A DNA stretch of 5,207 nucleotides from positions 1 through 5,207 of the forward strand of contig CAMPAA010000214.1 of NCBI GenBank assembly GCA_946631345.1, in the 5' to 3' direction. Each line of letters begins with the position of its first letter. Position 1 is the first letter of the stretch. The translations under genes and the position numbers were made by a program. The notes beneath the pieces are model-generated. The model saw only the letters and a list, made by a program, of their open reading frames with translations. It did not search any database and was not told the origin of the DNA. This stretch comes from an uncultured Verrucomicrobiota bacterium. GTDB taxonomy: Bacteria > Verrucomicrobiota > Kiritimatiellia > RFP12 > UBA1067. Shown one piece after another: positions 1-5,207 of this stretch.

Positions 1-241
1 GGCGGGAGGCCTTCTCGCGTTCACGCTTTCAATCGATGACTTTGTGATAACGTTCTTCGTGACCGGCCCCGGTGCGGACACGCTACCGCTTAAGATATAC
101 TCGATGATCAAGCACTCCCGCCAGATGCCGGTGATCAATTCGCTTTCCACGCTGATGCTGGTGTTCACCTGCGCGCTGGTGGCCGCCTCGCGCTTCGTGT
201 CGAACCGCAGACAGCGGCGTTTCGCAAATCTAAAGAAATAA
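1..241 (+). CDS. potC: PotC-like ABC transporter permease, C-terminal fragment (5' end outside window)
   Basis: This is the last 79 residues of an inner-membrane permease; the reading frame is open from base 2 and stops with TAA at 239-241. The stretch AFTLSIDDFVITFFVTGPG followed by LPLKIYSMIK is the typical C-terminal signature of PotC, one of the two membrane subunits of the spermidine/putrescine ABC importer. One hydrophobic segment covers FTLSIDDFVITFFVTG and a last membrane helix covers roughly SLSTLMLVFTCALVAAS. The tail after it (SNRRQRRFANLKK) is strongly basic, as expected for a cytoplasmic end. The partner permease, ATPase and binding protein are presumably upstream; PotD is not directly downstream as it is in many pot operons. 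Related permeases carry other small solutes (for example aminoethylphosphonate), so family is well supported but substrate is not. Confidence 0.85.
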   Translation, partial: AGGLLAFTLSIDDFVITFFVTGPGADTLPLKIYSMIKHSRQMPVINSLSTLMLVFTCALVAASRFVSNRRQRRFANLKK

Positions 242-247
242 GGAAGG
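241..247 (+). promoter_or_regulatory. Shine-Dalgarno site for the MFS transporter
   Basis: AGGAAGG begins at the last base of the upstream stop codon. It lies 4 nt before the first ATG (252) and 7 nt before an immediately following second ATG (255). The spacing fits the second ATG slightly better, so the true protein may be one residue shorter than annotated. Confidence 0.6.
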
Positions 248-251
248 ATAA

Positions 252-1532
252 ATGATGTCCCCAGAGACCGAAAGAAAGTTCAAGTCCGCGCAGTGGCGTT
301 TCATCCTTTGCAGCATGATCGCATACGCATTCTTCTATGTGACGCGCAAGAATCTGTCGATGGCGCAGCCGGAAATGCTCGCGCAGGGTGTAATAACCAA
401 GGAGGCCCTCGGTACGATCCTCACCGTGCACGGCGTGCTGTACGGAATTAGCCGCTTTGTGAACGGATTCTGGGCGGACAAGCTCAACGGGCGCATATTC
501 ATGGCGGTAGGCCTTGCGCTCTCGGCTCTCATGAACCTCCTCTTCGGATGCACGTCGCTGACGATCCTGTTCGCAGCCTTCTGGATCGTCAACGGATGGA
601 CGCAGGGCATGGGCTTCCCGCCATGCGCCAAGATGCTTACGCACTGGATACACCCCAAGGAGCTGGCCACGAAGATGTCCATCTGGAACACGAGCCACTC
701 CTTCGGCTCCGCGATGGCGCTCGGCCTGTGCTCGCTGCTGTTCGCGATGGGTCTCGGCTGGCGCTGGTGCTTCTACGTGCCGGCGGCGCTTGCCGGTCTG
801 GCTGCGGTGTTCTGCTTCTTCTGCGTGAAAGACGGCCCTCACGAGGATGGGCTTCCCGAACTTGACCTCTCCGACGTGCGCGGCGAGGCTAGCGACGTAA
901 AGGGACGCAAGGTGACGGATGCCGACAGACGTCGGCTCGTATTCCGAAACCGCGTGATATGGCTGTGTGCGCTCGCGAACTTCTTTGTTTATGTGGTGCG
1001 TTTCGGTTTTCTCGACTGGGGCCCGACGTTCCTAAAGGAATACAAGCACATTGACGTATCGAAGGGCGGTCTCATGATAATCGCGTTCGAGCTGGCGGCG
1101 GTCGTCGGCACGATATTCGCGGGCTGGTTCACCGACAAGGTGTTTAAGGGCCGCGGCGTGCGCACGTGCTTCTTCTGCATGCTCTTCGCGGGGCTGTGCG
1201 CTCTCGGCTTCTGGTATCTGCCCGGCGGAGCCCCGATCTGGCAGGCTACGCTCCTGTTGATGGGCACCGGTTTCTTCATCTACGGTCCGCAGGCCCTCAT
1301 CGGCATCGTCGCGGCACAGCAGGCCACGAACGACGCGGCTGCGATGGCCAACGGCTTCATGGGCATCATGGGATATGCGGCAACAACGGTATCTGGCCTC
1401 GGCATCGCGCTCATAAGCCAGCACCTCGGCTGGAACGCGGCGCTTCTCTCGATAGGCGGATTCGCCATCGTGGGCATGCTTTTCTTCCTGTTCGCCTGGA
1501 ATGCAAACGCGACCGGCTACAAGAAGGCCTGA
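252..1532 (+). CDS. MFS transporter of the organophosphate:phosphate antiporter (OPA) family, GlpT/UhpC-like
   Basis: This 426-residue inner-membrane protein has the length and twelve-helix hydrophobic pattern of the OPA family, which exchanges glycerol-3-phosphate or sugar phosphates for inorganic phosphate, or senses them (UhpC). The family landmarks are present. YVTRKNLSMAQP in helix 1 includes Arg32, aligning with the phosphate-binding Arg45 of E. coli GlpT. SRFVNGFWADKLNGRIFM is the loop 2-3 motif at about 68-84. WNTSHSFGS includes His149, matching the GlpT substrate-site His. VVRFGFLDWGPTFLKEYKH includes Arg250, matching GlpT Arg269. GPQALIG and MANGFMGIMGYA lie near 345-376. The charged central loop at about 192-230 joins the two six-helix halves. 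It follows the PotC-like gene by 10 bp, suggesting cotranscription. By memory-based alignment it resembles both GlpT and UhpC, so the exact substrate and a transport-versus-sensor role remain open. Confidence 0.88.
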   Translation: MMSPETERKFKSAQWRFILCSMIAYAFFYVTRKNLSMAQPEMLAQGVITKEALGTILTVHGVLYGISRFVNGFWADKLNGRIFMAVGLALSALMNLLFGCTSLTILFAAFWIVNGWTQGMGFPPCAKMLTHWIHPKELATKMSIWNTSHSFGSAMALGLCSLLFAMGLGWRWCFYVPAALAGLAAVFCFFCVKDGPHEDGLPELDLSDVRGEASDVKGRKVTDADRRRLVFRNRVIWLCALANFFVYVVRFGFLDWGPTFLKEYKHIDVSKGGLMIIAFELAAVVGTIFAGWFTDKVFKGRGVRTCFFCMLFAGLCALGFWYLPGGAPIWQATLLLMGTGFFIYGPQALIGIVAAQQATNDAAAMANGFMGIMGYAATTVSGLGIALISQHLGWNAALLSIGGFAIVGMLFFLFAWNANATGYKKA

Positions 1533-1575
1533 AGGGCAGAAGCTTTACAACGGAAAACGAAATGGAGAGACTGAC

Positions 1576-2430
1576 ATGAAAATTCTTTGTGGTGCTGTTT
1601 TGCTGGCGGCGGCAGGCTGCTGCTGTGCACCCGACCCTCTGGACGCGCCTGGCGGAGTTGAGGCCGTAGATCCTGTGCCGAAGAAGGTGACGAAGCGCAT
1701 GAGCCTCCTTGAGAACGGGGACATCGGCAAGTACTGGTACACATGGCTCAAGAAGCACCAGAAGCGCAACATGGATCCCGACAGCGTGTTCACGGCTGAA
1801 GGGTCTACCCTCAAGGTGAGCGGCACGGACATGGGATGCGTCACAACGCGCGACGCCTACCGCGACTACAGGCTCACGCTCGAGTTCCGTTACGTGGACA
1901 ATGACGTGCAGCTCAACAAGACGGCCGCGCGCGACGGCGGCATACTGTTCCATTCTAACGGCCCGGACGGCGCATACGGCAAAGGCATCTGGATGTATTC
2001 GTTCGAGTACAACGTGATACAGGGCGCTTCCGGCGACCTTATCGTGGTGGGCAACAAGGCTAACCGCACCGATGCACCGCACTTCTCCTGCAAGGGCAAC
2101 GTTGACGCCGCAACGAAAGGTAAGCCGTCGCAGCACTGGGATCCGAACGGCCCTGAGATCGAGCTGAAGGATTGTGGCCGCGTTCGCAGGTGCGACGTGG
2201 ACCTTGACTGGAAGAACCTCAAGACCCAGCCTCTGTCTCCGAACGAGAACCCGATCGGCGAGTGGAACAAGGCGGAGGTCGTCTGCAAGGGAGACACGGC
2301 GGTCTTTATCTTCAACGGGAAGAAGGTGGCGGAGTTCCGCGACCTCAAGCCGTCCGCCGGTCGCATCCAGCTCCAGAGCGAAGGGTTCGGCATCGAATAC
2401 CGCAACATCGTGCTTGAGCCCGTTGAGTAG
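1576..2430 (+). CDS. Probable lipoprotein with DUF1080 (3-keto-disaccharide hydrolase-like) domain
   Basis: The chosen ATG at 1576 gives 284 residues, is preceded by GGAGAGA at 1564-1570, and places a signal peptide at the N-terminus; an in-frame ATG at 1501 would lie inside the upstream gene and bury the signal. MKILCGAVLLAAAGC is a short lipoprotein-type signal with Cys15 as likely lipidated residue, although the -3 position is Ala rather than the preferred Leu. A Pro/Gly-rich linker runs to about 40. The rest matches the concanavalin-like DUF1080 fold: LLENGDIGKYW near 44, YRDYRLTLEFRY at 95-106, DGGILFHSNG at 120-129, FEYNVIQGASGDLIVVG at 143-159, EWNKAEVVCKGDTAVFIFNGKKVAEF at 229-254 and a final GRIQLQSEGFGIEYRNIVLEP. 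Some family members hydrolyse 3-keto-glycosides in the periplasm, but many are uncharacterised. Expected location is the periplasmic or outer face of a membrane. The gene lies 43 bp after the MFS gene. Confidence 0.85.
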   Translation: MKILCGAVLLAAAGCCCAPDPLDAPGGVEAVDPVPKKVTKRMSLLENGDIGKYWYTWLKKHQKRNMDPDSVFTAEGSTLKVSGTDMGCVTTRDAYRDYRLTLEFRYVDNDVQLNKTAARDGGILFHSNGPDGAYGKGIWMYSFEYNVIQGASGDLIVVGNKANRTDAPHFSCKGNVDAATKGKPSQHWDPNGPEIELKDCGRVRRCDVDLDWKNLKTQPLSPNENPIGEWNKAEVVCKGDTAVFIFNGKKVAEFRDLKPSAGRIQLQSEGFGIEYRNIVLEPVE

Positions 2431-2445
2431 TCGGCGCGCCGTTTG

Positions 2446-2454
2446 TGGTACAAT
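2446..2454 (+). promoter_or_regulatory. Candidate extended -10 promoter for pheS-rpoN
   Basis: In the 50-bp gap before pheS, TGG-TACAAT fits an extended -10 element (TGn followed by a one-mismatch TATAAT). It sits in a short AT-richer patch of otherwise GC-rich DNA. Transcription would begin near 2461, leaving a leader of about 20 nt that contains the ribosome binding site. A TTGAGT at 2423-2428 resembles a -35 hexamer, but a 20-bp spacer is longer than normal and it overlaps the end of the lipoprotein gene. The extended -10 may therefore act without a real -35. This is motif reading only. Confidence 0.5.
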
Positions 2455-2468
2455 TAACAGCCATTCAA

Positions 2469-2475
2469 AGAGAGA
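2469..2475 (+). promoter_or_regulatory. Purine-rich ribosome binding site that decides the pheS start
   Basis: AGAGAGA ends 5 nt before the ATG at 2481. It is a modest Shine-Dalgarno match. It supports 2481 over an in-frame GTG at 2445, which has no such site and lies inside the candidate promoter. Confidence 0.5.
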
Positions 2476-2480
2476 TCGAA

Positions 2481-3495
<1,015 letters not shown>

Positions 3496-3497
<2 letters not shown>

Positions 3498-3501
3498 GGG
3501 G
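3496..3501 (+). promoter_or_regulatory. Shine-Dalgarno site for rpoN
   Basis: AAGGGG overlaps the last bases of the pheS stop codon and ends 5 nt before the rpoN ATG at 3507. The tight 9-bp gap and this site fixed the start and suggest the two genes are translated from one mRNA. Confidence 0.6.
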
Positions 3502-3506
3502 CCTCA

Positions 3507-4901
3507 ATGCTTTCTCCGTCGCTCCAGCAGGGTCAGCGACTTTCGCAGCAGCTGGCGCCAGCCATGCGCCAGTCGATCCGCATGCTGGCGATGAACCTGC
3601 CGGAGCTTCGACAGGAGATTGTGCATGAGATATCGCTGAACCCGCTTATCGACGATATCGAGCATACGCTCGAGCGGCCGATGGAGGAGTCTGTCGCCAG
3701 ACAGTCTGAGCGCGAGGAATCGTACGACTCGATGGTGCCGGAAGACGAGGCGACGCCTTCGGTGAATCCAGGCGAGGAGGCGGTGGAGCGGCGGCAGCGC
3801 TTTTTCGACAACCAGGTTGCGCAGGAGACGCTTCAGGAGCATCTTGAGGCGCAGATTGCCGTTTCCGACATTCCACAGCAGGATCGTACCCTTGCCGAGA
3901 TGCTTATCGGAAACATCAACGACGACGGATATTTCGTCGGTTCGATTCCCGATATCGTGATGGTCACGGGGGAGAATGAGGCCCACGTATTGCGCGTGCT
4001 GGCGGCGATATGCCGGTTTGATCCGATCGGCTGCGGAGCGCGCAATCTCAGGGAGTGTCTGCTCGCCCAGATGGAGAAGTTGGACGATTCGCCGTGGGAG
4101 GACGAAGTCAGGCGGCTCATAGAAGCACATTTGGAGGATGTCGCCGCAGGACGCGAAGATCGAATCCTCAGTGCGCTCGGCATCGGACATGATGATTACC
4201 TGAAGGTTCTCCGGGAGCTGCGCACCCTTGATCCCAAGCCTGGGCGCGCCTACATCGGCTCGGACGATCCCAACCGCATTGTTAAGCCTGAGGTTCACGC
4301 CGTGCGCGTTGACGGCCGATGGGTGGCCGAGGTCGATGACCGTTCCCTGCCCGACATACACATATCGCCGCGATACATCAAGATGATCGAGGATCCGTCC
4401 GTGCCGAAGGAGACCAAGGATTATCTGCGCGAACGTCTGGCGGCGGCGCATCTGCTGATAGAGGCGATAGACCACCGCGAAGAGACCATACGCTCCGTCG
4501 CGCAGGAGATATTCGACCGGCAGCCTGGATTCTTCGAGCAGGGACTGAAGGGCCTTAAGCCGCTCACGATGCTAGAGGTGGCAGAGAAGGTTGGCGTGCA
4601 CCCAACCACGGTGTCTCGCACGGTGAACGACAAGTATGCATCCACTCCGCGCGGAACAGTCGAGCTGCGGCGCTTCTTCACGCAGGGGTTCGAGACGACT
4701 GGCGGCGAGGTGGTTACGAAGGACAAGGTGCATGAGGCTCTAAAGGCCCTTGTTGACGCGGAGGACGGGGCTCATCCCCATTCCGATGAGACGTTGGCGG
4801 AGATGCTGAAGGCACAGGGCTTTCCTGTTGCACGCCGCACCGTCGCGAAGTACCGGGGCCTCCTTGGCATTCCCGGCACATCCGAAAGGCGAAGGCGATG
4901 A
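3507..4901 (+). CDS. rpoN: RNA polymerase sigma-54 factor
   Basis: Sigma-54 directs RNA polymerase to -24/-12 promoters and needs an AAA+ enhancer-binding activator to open DNA. The 464 residues carry all family regions. Region I (about 7-50) is the Gln/Leu-rich activator-responsive segment QQGQRLSQQLAPAMRQSIRML with ELRQEI and NPLID. Region II (51-100) is an acidic, variable linker. The core-binding domain runs from about 105 to 300, with DIPQQDRTLAEMLIGNINDDGYF and FDPIGCGARNLRECLLAQ. LKPLTMLEVAEKVGVHPTTVSR followed by KYASTPRG (350-383) is the helix-turn-helix region. The RpoN box ARRTVAKYRG is at 442-451, its last residue Gly where Glu is usual. The ATG at 3507 has a good ribosome site. 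It sits 9 bp after pheS and overlaps the next gene by 4 bp, so it is probably expressed constitutively from the pheS promoter. No sigma-54 promoter was recognised in the window. Confidence 0.97.
   Translation: MLSPSLQQGQRLSQQLAPAMRQSIRMLAMNLPELRQEIVHEISLNPLIDDIEHTLERPMEESVARQSEREESYDSMVPEDEATPSVNPGEEAVERRQRFFDNQVAQETLQEHLEAQIAVSDIPQQDRTLAEMLIGNINDDGYFVGSIPDIVMVTGENEAHVLRVLAAICRFDPIGCGARNLRECLLAQMEKLDDSPWEDEVRRLIEAHLEDVAAGREDRILSALGIGHDDYLKVLRELRTLDPKPGRAYIGSDDPNRIVKPEVHAVRVDGRWVAEVDDRSLPDIHISPRYIKMIEDPSVPKETKDYLRERLAAAHLLIEAIDHREETIRSVAQEIFDRQPGFFEQGLKGLKPLTMLEVAEKVGVHPTTVSRTVNDKYASTPRGTVELRRFFTQGFETTGGEVVTKDKVHEALKALVDAEDGAHPHSDETLAEMLKAQGFPVARRTVAKYRGLLGIPGTSERRRR
4884..4895 (+). promoter_or_regulatory. 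Ribosome binding site for the MATE gene, inside rpoN
   Basis: Two purine runs inside the end of rpoN, GAAAGG (4884-4889) and GAAGG (4891-4895), lie 8 and 2 nt before the ATG at 4898. The first has normal spacing. The ATG overlaps the rpoN TGA as ATGA, the usual arrangement for coupled translation. Confidence 0.5.
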
Positions 4902-5207
4902 CGTGGCGTTGCCGTCTTGGCGCATATCTCGACGTTTTCCGCCTGACATGGCCGTTGGCGCTCGGCATGGCGAACAACGCCGTTATGCAGTTTGTCGACC
5001 GCATGTTCCTGTCTCGCGAGTCTACGGCATCACTCGAAGCGGTGCTGCCCGCCTCAATACTGTCGTTCCTTTTTGTCGGGTTCTTCCAGTCGGTGGTGGT
5101 ATACTCAGGTACGTTCGTGGCGCAGTACTTCGGCGCCGGTAGTGAACGCGGCTGCCGCACGTGCTACCGTGCAGGGCTGCTTCTGGCGGCCGTCTTCGGC
5201 GCGTTGC
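4898..5207 (+). CDS. MATE-family multidrug/toxin efflux protein, N-terminal fragment (3' end outside window)
   Basis: The frame opened by the ATG at 4898 has no stop through the window end, giving 103 residues. They read as the start of a multidrug and toxic compound extrusion (MATE, NorM/DinF-like) protein, an inner-membrane antiporter that expels cationic compounds using sodium or protons. LTWPLALGMANNAVMQFVDRMFLSR (16-40) is the first membrane helix with the family's conserved Asp, here Asp34, followed by the usual short Arg-containing loop. A second hydrophobic segment covers about 50-70 (LPASILSFLFVGFFQSVVVYS). TFVAQYFGAGSERGCRTCYRAG (72-93) matches the T-x-VAQ-x-xGA pattern after helix 2, and a third helix begins at about 94. 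A full family member would have about 440-480 residues. It overlaps the rpoN stop by 4 bp, so it is probably cotranscribed with pheS and rpoN. The exported compound is unknown. Confidence 0.85.
   Translation, partial: MTWRCRLGAYLDVFRLTWPLALGMANNAVMQFVDRMFLSRESTASLEAVLPASILSFLFVGFFQSVVVYSGTFVAQYFGAGSERGCRTCYRAGLLLAAVFGAL

Noticed and set aside
165..842. Minus-strand open frame of 225 codons opposite the MFS transporter
   Set aside because: Charged, Arg/Glu/His-rich shadow of a membrane-protein gene, with no recognisable motif.
1533..1575. Gap between the MFS and lipoprotein genes, checked for a promoter, terminator or -24/-12 site
   Set aside because: Only the ribosome site is recognisable; no inverted repeat with a T-run, no -10/-35 pair and no TGGC/TTGC spacing was seen.
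2432..2446. Perfect 10-bp palindrome CGGCGCGCCG followed by TTTGT, considered as a terminator for the lipoprotein gene
   Set aside because: Folding would leave only a 3-bp stem with a 4-nt loop, and the T-run is three bases broken by G. It is too weak to call, though some pausing cannot be excluded.
2445..2480. In-frame GTG start that would extend PheS by 12 residues
   Set aside because: There is no ribosome site before it, it overlaps the candidate -10 element, and the extra residues do not resemble the PheS N-terminus.
3504..4475. Long minus-strand open frame of 323 codons opposite rpoN
   Set aside because: It lies wholly antisense to an unmistakable rpoN, has His/Arg/Leu-rich composition typical of a GC-rich shadow frame, and has no recognisable domain.
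5091..5106. GGTGGTGGTATACT, which resembles an extended -10 element
   Set aside because: It is inside the MATE coding sequence, where it encodes VVVYS, with no downstream gene start nearby to serve.

Overview
This GC-rich window is densely coding and every gene lies on the + strand. It holds four complete genes and two that run off the ends. I read it as a chromosomal segment of a Gram-negative-type bacterium. The best guess is the Planctomycetes-Verrucomicrobia-Lentisphaerae/Kiritimatiellae group. The hints are a DUF1080 lipoprotein, a sigma-54 gene, and a PheS with a four-cysteine insert; this placement is inference, not proof. No tRNA, rRNA, CRISPR array, insertion sequence or phage gene is visible.

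Left block (1-2430), transport and envelope. The C-terminal end of a PotC-like ABC permease (stop at 239-241) is followed after 10 bp by a complete organophosphate:phosphate antiporter-type MFS transporter (252-1532). After 43 bp comes a probable lipoprotein with a DUF1080 / 3-keto-disaccharide hydrolase fold (1576-2430). No terminator is visible between them, so they may be cotranscribed. The layout suggests uptake and surface processing of small phosphorylated, polyamine-like or sugar compounds, but the actual substrates cannot be read from the sequence.

Right block (2431-5207), housekeeping and regulation. The 50-bp gap after the lipoprotein gene carries a good candidate extended -10 promoter (TGG-TACAAT, 2446-2454). 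It is followed by pheS (2481-3497, phenylalanyl-tRNA synthetase alpha), rpoN (3507-4901, sigma-54) 9 bp later, and the start of a MATE-family efflux gene whose ATG overlaps the rpoN stop by 4 bp (4898 to beyond the window). These three look like one transcription unit. The gene after pheS is rpoN rather than the usual pheT.

I found no convincing undescribed system. The points most worth a second look are the pheS-rpoN-MATE linkage, the PotC-OPA transporter-DUF1080 cluster and the candidate promoter between the two blocks.
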